Source: Thinopyrum elongatum (taxonomy: Eukaryota > Streptophyta > Magnoliopsida > Poales > Poaceae). From it: a stretch of DNA of 64,000 bases. The stretch lies in contig CM022303.1 of NCBI GenBank assembly GCA_011799875.1, positions 730,522,250 through 730,586,249 on the forward strand, written 5' to 3'. The first letter of the stretch is position 1; the number at the start of each line of letters is the position of its first letter. The notes under the pieces are model-generated. The model was not told the DNA's origin and searched no databases. It saw only the letters and a list, made by a program, of their open reading frames with translations. Both the position numbers and the translations under genes were made by a program. Below are positions 28,231 to 40,982 of this stretch, piece after piece.

Positions 28231-31200
28231 TAAGACCCTGAAATTGAAAGCAATACAAATGAACTTAAAAAGTTGAAAGTTGGCATGGTAACATCATTTC
28301 ACCCACAATAGATGTGCTAAAAGTGAGACGTTACGGCAAAAACTGGATGCACTTCGTTACAAAGGGCAATCTCTTTCGAAGTATCAGGGTTTCGAACGAA
28401 AAAACTCGTCTGTTACAAAGGGATTTCATTTTTTTTTGAACTTATTTGAACTCCAGACTTTTTGAGTGTTCAAAATGCACCATTCAAAGCCAATCATCAA
28501 TTTTCAACCCTTTCGACTTCATTTGTTATTTTTCAGCATTTACTGATTTTTTTTGCACTATATGACCCGAAATTGAAAAGCACTACAAATGACTCTGAAA
28601 GGTTGAAAGTGGCATGGTATCATCATTTCACCCACATAGCATTGCCAAAAGTTGAGAGGTTACGGCAAAAACTGGATGCACTTCGTGTACAAACGAAATC
28701 TCTTTCGAATATCAAGGTTTCATACGAAACTCTCTGTTACAAAGGATTTCATTTTTCAACTTATTTGAACTCCAGACTTTTTGTGTGTTCAAAATGCCAC
28801 CATTCAAAGCCACATCATAATTTTCAACCCTTTCTGACTTCATTTGTTTATTTTTTCATGCATTTACTGAATTTTTTTGAGTATATGACCTGAAATTGAA
28901 AAGCACTACAAATAACTCTGAAAGTGTGAAAGTTGGCATGGTATCATCATTTACCACATAGCTTGTGCTAAAAAGTTAGAGGGTTACGGCAAAAACTGGA
29001 TGCACTTCGTGTACAAAACGGACATCTCTTTCGAAGTATCAGGGTTTCATACGGAACCTTCTGTTACAAGGGATTTCCTTTTTTTTGAACTTATTGAACT
29101 CCAACTTTTCGTGTGTTCAAAATGAACCATTCAAAGCCACATCATCAATTTTCAAACCTTTCTGACTTCATTTGTTATATTTCATGCATTACAGATTTTT
29201 TTGAGCTATATGACCCTGAAATTTTAAAGCACTTCAAATGAACTCTGAAAAGGTGAAAGTTGGCATGGTATCATCATTTCACCCACTAGCATGTTGCTAA
29301 AAAGTTGAGGGTTACGGCAAAAACTGGATGCACTTCGTGTACAAAACGGACAATATACTTCGCTAAAGATCAAGGGTTTTGCTCCTGCGACAACTCTACG
29401 TGTCTGTTACAAAGGATTTCATTTTTTTCAACTTATTTGAACTCCAGACTTTTTGTGTGTTCAAATGCACCATTCAAAGCCACATCATCAATTTTTCAAC
29501 CTTTCTGACTTCATTTGTTATTTTCATGCATTTACTGGATTTTTTGCACTATATGACCGCAATTGAAAAGCACTACAAATGGAACTCTGAAAAGGTTGAA
29601 AGTTGGCATGGTATCATCATTTCACCCACATAGCATGTGCTAAAAAGTTGAGAGGGTTACGGCAAAAACTGGATGCACTTCGTGTACAAAACGGACAATC
29701 TCTTTCGAAGTATCAAGGTTTCATACGAAAACTCGTCTGTTACAAAGGATTTCATTTTTTTCAACTTATTTGAACTCCAGACTTTTTGTGTGTTCAAAAT
29801 GCACCATTCAAAGCCACATCATCAATTTTCAACCCTTTCTGACTTCATTTGTTATTTTTCATGCATTTACTGAATTTTTTGAGCTATATGACCCTGAAAT
29901 TGAAAAGCACTACAAATGAACTCTGAAAAGGTTGAAAGTTGGCATGGTATCATCATTTCACCCACATAGCTTGTGCTAAAAAGTTTAGAGGGTTACGGCA
30001 AAAACTGGATGCACTTCGTGTACAAAACGGACAATCTCTTTCGAAGTATCAGGGTTTCATACGGAAACTCGTCTGTTACAAAGGGATTTCCTTTTTTTTG
30101 AACTTATTTGAACTCCAGACTTTTTGTGTGTTCAAAATGCACCATTCAAAGCCACATCATCAATTTTCAACCCTTTCTGACTTCATTTGTTATATTTCAT
30201 GCATTACAGATTTTTTTGAGCTATATGACCCTGAAATTTAAAAGCACTTCAAATGAACTCTGAAAAGGTTGAAAGTTGGCATGGTATCATCATTTCACCC
30301 ACATAGCATGTGCTAAAAATTTGAGAGGGTTACGGCAAAAACTGGATGCACTTCGCGTACAAAACGAACAGTCTCTTTCGAAGTATCAGGGTTTCATACG
30401 GAAACTCGTCTGTTACAAAGGGATTTCATTTTTTTTGAACTTATTGACTCCAACTTTTGTGTTTCAACAACTGCACCATTCAAAGCCACATCATCATTTT
30501 CAACCCTTTCTGACTTCATTTGTTATTTTCATCATTACAGATTTTTTTTGAGCTATTACCCTGAAATTTAAAAGCCTCAAATGAACTCTGAAAAGGTTGA
30601 AAGTTGGCATGGTATCATCATTTCACCCACTAGCATGTGCTAAAAATTTGAAGGGTTACGGCAAAACTGATGCACTTCGTTACAAAACGAACAGTCTCTT
30701 TCGAAGTATCAGGGTTTCATACGAAACTCGTCTGTTACAAAGGGATTTCATTTTTTTTGAACTTATTTGAACTCTAGACATTTTGTGTGTTCAAAATGCA
30801 CCATTCAAAGCCAGCTCATCAATTTTCAACCCTTTCTGACTTCATTTGTTATTTTTCATGCATTTACAATTTTTTTTGAGCTATATGCCCCTGAAATTGG
30901 AAAGCATTACAAATGAACTCTGAAAAGGTTGAAATTTGGCATGGTATAATCATTTCACTCACATAGCATGTGCTAAAAATTTGAGAGGGTTACGGCAAAA
31001 ACTGGATGCACTTCGTGTAACAAACGGACAATCTCTTTCGAAGTATCAGTGTTTCATACGGACAACTCGTCTGTTACAAAGGGATTTCATTTTTTGAACT
31101 TTTTGACTCCAGACTTTTTTGGTGTGTTCAAATGCTCACCTTCAAAGCCACATCAGCAATTTCAACCCTTTCGGACTTCATTTGTTATATTCATGCTTTA

Positions 31201-34200
31201 CTGATTTTTTGAGCTATAGACCCTGAAATTGAAAGCACTTCAAATGACTCTGAAAAGTTGAAAGTTGGCATGGTATCTCATTTCACCCACATAGCATGTC
31301 TAAAATTGAGAGGGTTACGCAAAACTGGATGCACTTCGTGTACAAAACGGGCAATCTCTTTCGTAGTATCGGTTTCGAACGAAAACTCGTCTGTTACAAA
31401 GGGATTTCATTTTTTGAACTTTTTTGAACTCCGACTTTTTGTGGTTCAAAATGCCCTTCAAGCCACATCATCAATTTTCAACCCTTTCTGACTCATTGTT
31501 ATTTTTCATGCATTACTGATTTTTTTGCACTATATGACCGGAAATTGAAAAGCACTAAAAATGAACCCTGAAAGGTTGTAAGTTGGCATGGTATCATCAT
31601 TTCACCCACATAGCATGTGCTAAAAGTTGAGAGGGTTACGGCAAAACTGGATGCCTTCGTGTACATAACAGACAATCTCTTTGAAGTATCAAGGTTTCAT
31701 AGGAAACTCGTCTGTTACAAAGAATTTCATTTTTTTGAACTATTTAACTAGCCTTTTTGTGTGTTCAAAATCACCATTCAAAGCCACATCATCAATTTTC
31801 ACACCTTTCTGACTTCATTTGTTATTTTCATGCATTTACTGATTTTTTTGAGCTATATGACCCTGAAATTGAAAAGCATTCAAATGAACCTGAAAAGGTT
31901 GAAGTTGGCATGGTATCATCATTTCACCCACATAGCATGTGCTAAAAGTTGAGAGGGTTCGGAAAAACTGGTTGCACTCGTGTACAAAATGGACAATCTG
32001 CTTTCGAAGTATCAGGGTTTTGATACGGGAAACTCATCTGTTCAAAGGGATTTCATTTTTTTGAACTTATATGAACTCCAGACTTTTGGTGTTTCAAAAT
32101 CACCATTCAGCCACATCATCAATTTTCATCCCTTTCTGCCTTCATTGTTATTTTTCATGCATTTACAAATTTTTTCGAGCTATTCCCCTGAAATTGAAAA
32201 GCTTACAAATGGAACTCTGAAAGGTTAAATTTGGCATGGTAATATCATTTCACCCACAAGCATGTGCTCAAAAGTTGAGAGGGTTACGGCAAAAACTGGA
32301 TGCACTTCATGTCAAAACGGACAATCTCTTTCGAGTATCAGGGTTTCATACGGAAACTCATCTTTACAATGGGATTTCATTTTTTGAACTTATTTGAACT
32401 CCAGACTTTTTGTGTGTCAAAATGCACCATTCAAAGCCACATCATCAATTTTTCAACCCTTTCTGACTTCAATTTTTATTTTCATGCTTTTACTGATTTT
32501 TTTAAGTTATATGACCCTGAAATTAAAGCACTACAAATGAACTCTGAAAAGTTGAAAGTTGGCATGGTATCATCAGTCACCTCACATAGCATGTGCTAAA
32601 AAGTTGAAGGGTTACGGCAAAAACTGGATGCCTTCGTGTACAAACGGACAATCTCTTTCGAAGTATCAGGTATACATGCGGAAACTCGTCCTGTACAAGG
32701 ATTTCATTTTTTTGAACTATTTGAACTCCGACTTTTTTTGTGTTCAAATGACACCATGAAAGCCACTCATCAATTTTCACCTTCTGACTTCATTTGTTTA
32801 TATTTCATGCATTTACTGATTTTTTTGAGCTATATGACCCTGAATTGAAAAGCACTTCAAATGAACTCTCAAAAGGTTGAAGTTGGCCTGGGTATCATCA
32901 TTTCACCCACAAGCATGTGCTAAAAAGTGGAGAGGGTTACTGCAAAAACTGGATGCACTTCGTGTAACAAAATGGACAATCTCTTTCGATAGTATCATGT
33001 TTTCATACGAAACCGTCTGTTACAAAGGGATTCATTTTTTTGAACTTATTTGAAACTCCAGACTTTGTTGTGTGTTCAAAATGCACCATTCAAAGCCACA
33101 TCATCAATTTTCAGCCCTTTCTGACTTCATTTATTATTTTCATGCATTTACGTTTTTGTGACTATATGACCCTGAAATTGAAAAGCACTTCAAATGAACT
33201 CTGAAAAGGTTAAAGTTGGCATGGTATCATCATTTCACCCACATAGCAGTTGCAAAAAGTTGAGAGGTTACGGCAAAAACTGGATGCGCCTTCGTGTACA
33301 ATGGACAATCTCTTTCGAAGTATCGGGTTTCAACAAACTCATCTTTACAAAGGATTTCATTTTTTGAACTTATTGAACTCCAGACTTTGTGTGTTCCAAA
33401 TGCACCATTCAAAGCCAAAGCAATAACTCAATTTCAACCCTTTCTGACTTCATTTGTTATTTTTCACGCATTTACTATTTTTTCGAGCTATATGCCCGTG
33501 AAATTGAAAAGCATTCAAATGACCTCTGAATGTGAAATTTGGCATGGTATAATCATTTACCCACATAGCATGTGCTAAAAGTTGAGAGGTTCCGGCACAA
33601 ACTGATGCCACTTCGTTACAAAACGACTTATCTTTCGAAGTAATCAGGTTTCATACGAAACTCGGCGTTTCAAGGGATTTCATTTTTTGAACTCCTGACT
33701 TTTTGTGTGTTCAAAATGCACCATTCAAAGCCACATCAGCAATTTTCACCCTTTCTGACTTCATTTGTTATTTTCATGCATTTACTGATTTTTTTGAGCT
33801 ATGACCATGAAATTGAAAAGCACTTCAAATGACTCTGAAAAGGTGAAAGTTGGCATGGTATCATCATTTCACCCACATAGCATGTGTCTAAAAGTTGAGA
33901 GGGTTACGCCAAAACTGGATGCACTTCGTGTTCAAAACGGGCAATCTCTTTCGTAGTATCAGGGTTCGAACTAAAACTCGTCTGTTACAAAGGATTTCCT
34001 TTTTTTTGAACTTTTGAACTCAGACTTTTTGTTGTGTTCAAATGCACCATTCAAGCCACATCATCAATTTACCCTTTCTGACTTCATTTGTTTATTTTTA
34101 TGCCATTTACTGATTTTTTGCACTTATGACCCAGAAATGAAAAGCACTACAATGAACTCTGAAAAGGTTGAAAGTTGGCATGGTATCATCATTTCACCCA

Positions 34201-35442
34201 CATAGCATGTGCTAAAAAGTTAGAGGGTTCGCGCAAAACTGTATGCCCTTCGTGTACAAAACAGACTATCTCTTTGAAGTATCAGGGTTTCATACGGAAA
34301 CTCGTCTGTTACAAGGATTTCATTTTTTTGAACTTATTTGTAACTCTGAGACTTTTTGTGTGGTCAAAATGCTCCATTCAAAGCACACATCATCATTTTC
34401 AGCCCTTTCTTGACTTCATTTGTTATATTTCATGCATTTACTGATTTTTTGAGCTAATGACCCTGAATTTGAAAAGCACTTCAAATGAACTCTGAAAAGG
34501 TTGAAAGTTGGCATGGTATCATCATTTCACCCACATAGCATGTGCTAAAAAGTTGATAGGTTACGGCAAACTGGATGCACTTCGTGTACAAAACGGCAAT
34601 CTCTTTCGTCAGTACAGGGTTTCATACGGAAACTCGTCTGTTCAACAGGATTTCATTTTTTTGAACTTTATTTGAACTCTAGACTTTTTGTGTGTTCAAA
34701 TGCACCTGCAAAGCCACATCATCAATTTTCCCAACCCTTTCTGCTTCATTTGTTTATNNNNNNNNNNNNNNNNNNNNNNNNNNNNNNNNNNNNNNNNNNN
34801 NNNNNNNNNNNNNNNNNNNNNNNNNNNNNNNNNNNNNNNNNNNNNNNNNNNNNNNNNNNNNNNNNNNNNNNNNNNNNNNNNNNNCCCTGAAATTGGAAAG
34901 CATTACAAATGAACTCTGAAAAGGTTGAAATTTGGCATGGTATAATCATTTCACTCACATAGCATGTGCTAAAAATTTGAGAGGGTTACGGCAAAAACTG
35001 GATGCACTTCGTGTAACAAACGGACAATCTCTTTCGAAGTATCAGTGTTTCATACGGAAACTCGTCTGTTACAAAGGGATTTCATTTTTTTGAACTTATT
35101 TGAACTCCAGACTTTTTTGTGTGTTCAAAATGCACCATTCAAAGCCACATCAGCAATTTTCAACCCTTTCTGACTTCATTTGTTATATTTCATGCATTTA
35201 CTGATTTTTTTGAGCTATAAGACCCTGAAATTGAAAAGCACTTCAAATGAACTCTGAAAAGGTTGAAAGTTGGCATGGTATCTTCATTTCACCCACATAG
35301 CATGTGCTAAAAAGTTGAGAGGGTTACGGCAAAAACTGGATGCACTTCGTGTACAAAACGGGCAATCTCTTTCGTAGTATCAGGGTTTCGAACGAAAACT
35401 CGTCTGTTACAAAGGGATTTCATTTTTTTGAACTTATTTGAA
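28231..35442. repeat. Array of about 22 units of a ~337-bp repeat, with gap
   Basis: The landmark ggcatggta recurs 22 times from 28281 to 35271. In clean units the spacing is 336-337 bp (29605, 29941, 30278). Each unit contains gttacggcaaaaactggatg, cacttcgtgtacaaaacgg, ctctttcgaagtatcagg and caccattcaaagccacatc. Units differ in diagnostic bases (cggac or cgggc; atcatc or ataatc; ttgag or tttgag). Units at 29605-30420 and 34885-35442 are clean, while most others carry many single-base deletions. It contains no gene. Arrays like this occur inside grass CACTA elements, and I place it there by its neighbours. Confidence 0.9.
34758..34884. other. Assembly gap, 127 N
   Basis: Run of N inside the 337-bp array. 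The sequence to its right restarts with a clean unit that repeats diagnostic bases seen earlier at 30893. Confidence 0.99.
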
Positions 35443-36138
35443 CTGAAGTTAAACTGATAGACATGTATAAAGGCAATAAGATAGAAGATGGAATATCCAG
35501 CTCATGTATGAATGTCATGCAAGTTTTTTGATGAATAGAAGGCTGGTCAAAGATAGTGTTCTTGGGAATTATGGTTAACATGTTAATCACTATTCTTGGG
35601 TATGTGAGTTAATCACAAAGATACCCGCTCGATTGCATTCTGTTGTCAACTCGATGTAAGAACTACTATGGCCTGAAAGACTAGCCGGAATGAGGTTTAG
35701 GTATACCAGGGAACATAGTAAATGTTACTATACCTTCCATCGGTGTATTACCGTATGTATTCATTTTCAATTCGATTAGAGTTTTCACGCAACTCTAGCC
35801 CATTGCATAAGGTATCTTGCAGAAGTTTGTTCATAAGAGAAACTTTTGATGTTCGATGTTATGAATAAATAAGGGCCATACTTTCATATGAATGAGATGT
35901 ATGTATGAATATTGATAATAATATTACCTCTGGGTTTACTTTCATAATTCATTTTAGAGTTTCATCACACTCTAGCCCATTGCACAATGTTGTTGCAAAA
36001 GAGTTGTTCATAAAACAACAATGTGTTTCAGTATTATGAATAACATGGAGGGCCATGCTCATCCAAACTTGGACGTTATGTTATGAATATTGATGGTAAT
36101 ATGATACATCTATAATACTGACGCTAATGTCGCAGACT

Positions 36139-38700
36139 AAAAGAATACCACACAAGTGTGGCACTGCATTTGGTCACATTGGAGAAACCCGCTGGAAAAC
36201 TCCATTATGATGGATTTTGAAGTCGTTTGATTTTGAATCATCTGACACTTGCAATTTCTCCGAAAGTGAGTGACTGAAATACCGTTCACTGCCATAGGAA
36301 TGAGCAACAAACTTATTTGTGATCATACATTTTGATGTGTGTAGTTCAATAAATGTTGTTGCAAGTAGTGGATTATCTATCTTTAGAAATGACTCAGTAG
36401 CTATATGGATATTTACTTGATGAGACGTAAGTTGGATCTTTTGAAATCATTCGAAAGGTTTTCAAATCTGAAGTAGAGTTATTATAACAAGAAAATTATG
36501 TTTCTACAATTCGATTGCAGAAAGAAATATTTGAGTACAAGTTTAGCGAATGTCTGATGAGTTGTGAAAAGAGTTTCATAACTTACACCTCCGGAACACC
36601 ACTGTGAGTGGAAAGTCCGTGAAGAGTAATCGAACCATTTTGACATGGTAAGATCAAAGATGACAAAATAAAATTTGCCATTATCCCTTTTAAAAGGTGA
36701 TCTTTAGAGACTGAGGCTTTTACACTGAAAAGAGTTCATCGGTCTTTTGAAATGACAGCATGGTATGGTACGCCCAACCATGTTATCTTTTCTTAACATT
36801 TGGAATATGGGGCTTGTGTAAAAAGGTTACAAACCTATTCCAAATCTACAAGTGCACTTTGTAGGTTATCAAAATGTTGGGTATTCCTCCCTCACTATAC
36901 CGAGGCAAATAGGTTTGCCACAAAGAACGGTATGCTTTTAAGAAAATGGTTCTTTCAAAAGGTGAGTGGGAGAATAATGCACTCGACGAGATAACCATTA
37001 TCTCCGTCATCAGGTTAAAGGAAAGAGACCTTGGAAGTAATTCCAGAGTTCCTACTGCGATGATACGGAAGTCTCACATAAAATGTATGGACTTCGGTCG
37101 AACTTGCAGCTGAACCAGTAGGCAAGCTGTGCAAACCTCTCAGGTGCGCAAAGAGATATTGTTGTTAGACAACAGTTAACCTACGATCACAAGGAAGCAT
37201 TGGTGGGCCCTGACTCGGAATTGGCTAAATCCAATACAATCCAAGATCGTTTCCATAAGTGATCAGATAAAACCTTGATACACCTTTCGGAAGACTTAGC
37301 GTCTGACGAATATTTATGGAACTATAACTGATACGAATAAAATGTTTTATCATAAAGCTCGACTTGTTACATATACAAGTTCAAGGAGTTGACTACGATG
37401 AGGTTGCTTCACCGTAGCGATGCTCTTAAAGTCGGTTCGGGTTGAACTAGCATTAATACATATTTCAATCATGAGATATGAACAAGGATGACGAAAGGAT
37501 TTCCATCTGAGGAAATAAAACCAAGACTTGCATGTGATACAATCCAAGGTATTTTGTTCAGTCAAAAGGATGCTAGTAAGTATGCAAACTTCAGAGTTCC
37601 AGCGATGGATAGAAGAGAGCAAAATGGAGTTGGAATCTTCGTGTTTGATGATATGTTAAAAGGTTTTGACTTCATCAATGGGTAACGAGATGCTTGTGAT
37701 TCAAGAAAGTAAGTGGGAGCATAATATTTAAAAACGTTGTGTGCTTGACACATTGTTAATTGGAATTAAATTTTTGACACAATCAGGACTTCATTTAAAA
37801 AGGGGTTTTTTGAGAAGTGCTTGGGCTAAATAGCCTTAATATTAGGCATGATGATCTATGGAGATAGATTTACCTGATGGGCTAAGCAAGATACTATTGA
37901 CAAATGCTAAAACCTTTTAGTATTAAAAAACGTCAAGGAGTGATTCTTGCCGAAGTCACATGGAAAGAGTTTTTGCAAGACTCGGTGTCCCAAAACACTG
38001 ATGAGCAAAATACATGATGGAGATTCCACACACTCTTGTGTTTGGATTAATCATGTATTCCATGGATGTAAAACAACCAGATAGTCCAATACTCCAAAGT
38101 TGTTGCGAGTATAGATACCAAAGTGATCAAAAGTACTGATCATGGGACAACATGAAAAAGGGTCATTGAGTACTATAGTAGCACTGATGACATGTTTTCT
38201 CGCAAGCGGAGATCATGAAGAGTTGTTGTAAAAGGTTGTACATCGATACAGTCTTCATCCATGCTCCAAGCGATTTTCGATTTAGTTAAGGGTTTTGTGT
38301 AATACACAATATGGTGGCACGGCAGTTGGAATTGTTCCAAACAAGTTACTGTGGCGAATTCTATAACAGAGGCAAGTATGTTGCCGCTTTTAAAAGCGAC
38401 AAGAAGATGTTGAATCATATGTTCATTCATGAACTTAGTATGGTTCCAAGATGGCTTTGTTCAAGGGACACTACTACAGGTAGTTGCTCCATAATCAGTC
38501 TGAGGATCAGGTTCGACTGTGATTCGCATACATACCAGCCAAGTCCACACAAAATATGAATTTTGTGAAAGCGTGAAGACGCGAGGATATGCAAAGATCA
38601 ACGGAGTGAAGTCGTCAGATCCGGGACATCAGCTATACCACAAGCGAAGCATATTTAACCAGTGTGCCAAGGTGTGTAAAGTGGCATTAGCATTAACTAG
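36139..38700 (+). pseudogene. Copia pol remnant (IN-RT-RNase H), copy 3
   Basis: As copy 2, shifted by about 19,800 bp. ACVKRLQTYSKS (about 36815-36850) and ATKNGMLLRKWFFQKVSGR (about 36914-36970) are readable in one frame. The RT catalytic box and the integrase acids are lost as in the other copies. Confidence 0.8.
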
Positions 38701-38723
38701 ATTATGACTCTAGGCAAGTGGGA

Positions 38724-40832
38724 TCTTAGGAGATATGCCCTAGAGGCACTAATAAATGTTATTATTTATCTCCGTGTTCATAATTAGGTTTATGTTCCAT
38801 GCTATAACTGCTGTGGTTCCCGAGCCCGTATATCCATAAAGGCTCTGGGGAAAACCCATGTGCACGTGGGGAATAATAAACGGTAAAATGTATTCCTAGT
38901 CATGCCTCTAGATAGACAGCAAGTGTTGCATGATGATTATGTTTCCCAATCAGGGCATGTCTATGCCATCAACTTTGAGGGCACAATGTTAGAAGACATT
39001 TGTGTTGAATCGACCGATTGGTGTTATGCTATGAGATTCATTCGTCACAAGTTAATGGTTAATAACACAGAGATGGTTAACGTTTGCATGATTCCTCAGA
39101 ACATGAGAGTATCGAGTTTCTTCATGCTGCTTCATGAACTTTGGGGTTTGTTAAACTCATCCGTAATGGGTGGCTATTACGCGGCTTACGGGTTCATGGG
39201 AAAGTATGTCAGTAACTTGATAGCTGAAGATTGAGGGAGTGCTTCCTCCGACGATGGAGAGATATCTCTGGGCCCTCTCGGTGTTACGGTATCCATCATC
39301 GTCTGGCCAGACACTTTGTGATTTGATCACGGGGATGCCGGTAACACGTCAACGAGAAAGAGAAAAGAAACCTAATACCGACGAGTAACTATCATAGTGG
39401 ACAAGTTGTTGATCCACGGAATGCCAACGTCTCACCTCATGTATTTGTAACATATCGCGAAGCAACAGGAAGCACACGCAACTGGAGTTTCACTCGAATA
39501 TTCATTCGTGTGGTATAGGGTCAATATGGGTGTCCACGGCTCCGATTTGATCATTGATCGGAAGGGGTTCCGTGTCAGTCTATACTTCACCGAACCTATA
39601 GGGTCACACGCTTAGGTCATCTATCGTGAATACTAGACAGGGAGTCTGAGAGAAATCACCGAAAGTTTCGGACAGCGGAAAAGTTCCGCAGAGAGAGGTC
39701 ACCGGATGAGTTCCGGTGAAACTGAAAAGTTGTTTCAGAGGATACCATTAAGTCAAATGGTTTCGGCACATGCTGATAATTCTTGGAGGGTGCCAGAATC
39801 ATTCTGGAAACTTCTGGGAATTTTCTGGAAGAAAAAACCGGAAATGTTTCGGAGCTGCCGGAACCGCTTAAGATGCTTTTCGCAGATGATGAAAAATCAC
39901 TAATCTGGAATTGTTCAAGACGGGTTGAAAATTATTTTTTGGGTACTGAATTGTTCTAAGCCCACTAAATATTTTCAGTTCGAACGGACGCTGAAAAATG
40001 TCATCGTGATAGATGAAAGTGCTTTTTGGATAATTTTTGGAAGCCACCTTTTAGGGTTTTTGCTAAAGGCTTCTAGAAGTGAATGTGGATGGATGAGAAC
40101 CCTTTGGGGGGGCCCTATGGGGGAGTGGCCGGCCACACTAGGGGCTCCACCCTTGGAGCCCCTCTTGTTCCTGTTTCTCCTTAGGTCCTTGTGGAAGGAC
40201 TTCCCTCATATGCCTTTGGGTTTATTGGATAACTACCTACCCCTTGGCTTTCCTATAAATAGAGGTGGAGGGCAGCCCCCACACTCATCCCTTGCTCTCA
40301 TACACATGCCAAGAGTTATCTGGCTTCTCTCTCCTCCACGAAAAGGTTTCGTAGAGCGAAGGCTGTCTGGGTTCCGGCAGGAACTATTCTGGACGGCGAA
40401 GCCCTGCGGATAGGTGACACCGTAGGTGTGCAACTCGTAGAGAGGTCGTAGTTTCGATCTTAGGGCCTGAGGGCTTCGAGAGTGCCTCCCGAAGGGCTGT
40501 CCAAGGGACGGTCCGAGTTCTGTGAGCCTCCCCAAGGCTGTCCGAGTGACCTTAGACGTTCGAAGGTCCTCCCGAAGGGCTGTCCCGACATCGTCGGGGG
40601 ACTGTTTCGACCGCCTCCCGGAGGGCTGTCCGAAGGGAAGACGAGGTTACATCCTCGCGGTTGGGAGGTTGTAATCCTAGCTGCGGGGATCTGCACCGCC
40701 GATCGTCATCGACTCTACTTCCGCTGCGCTACGAGTCGGTAACGAAAATGATCAAACCTTGTGCAGTCTCCATAGTGGTCCTGGGCTGGTGCGTAGGTCG
40801 GAAAAATTTTGTTTTTTGTGCGTTACCCTACA
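38724..40832 (+). repeat. 3' LTR of copia copy 3
   Basis: Follows the PPT-like aagtggga at 38716-38723 and ends in ccctaca. Nearly identical to the copy 2 LTR. Confidence 0.9.
40254..40261 (+). promoter_or_regulatory. LTR TATA box, copy 3
   Basis: tataaata in the same context as in the other LTRs. Confidence 0.8.
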
Positions 40833-40982
40833 AGGAAACCATTAAGTATACAAGATCGTCATGAACAATGATAAAGAGAGAAGTGATCGACCTCTCCTTC
40901 TCCGAGGATTGGTCGAACACAAGTTTTCGTATATCTATCCGAGCTACTAGCTACTATCTACAATATAAGATCTCTTACAATC

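Larger units (their letters stand above)
35443..40832 (+). mobile_element. Copia element copy 3, 5'-truncated
   Basis: Starts at the same base of copia as copy 2 (ctgaagttaaactgatag), but after a different point of the array unit. Differs from 15643-21030 by only a handful of bases and short indels. Ends at ccctaca. Confidence 0.9.

Noticed and set aside
28462..33578. Many 60-140-codon frames in the 337-bp array
   Set aside because: They repeat once per unit, shift with every indel and show no domain; they are by-products of the tandem repeat.
28231..35442. CRISPR array
   Set aside because: Repeat units are 337 bp without spacers, in plant transposon DNA.
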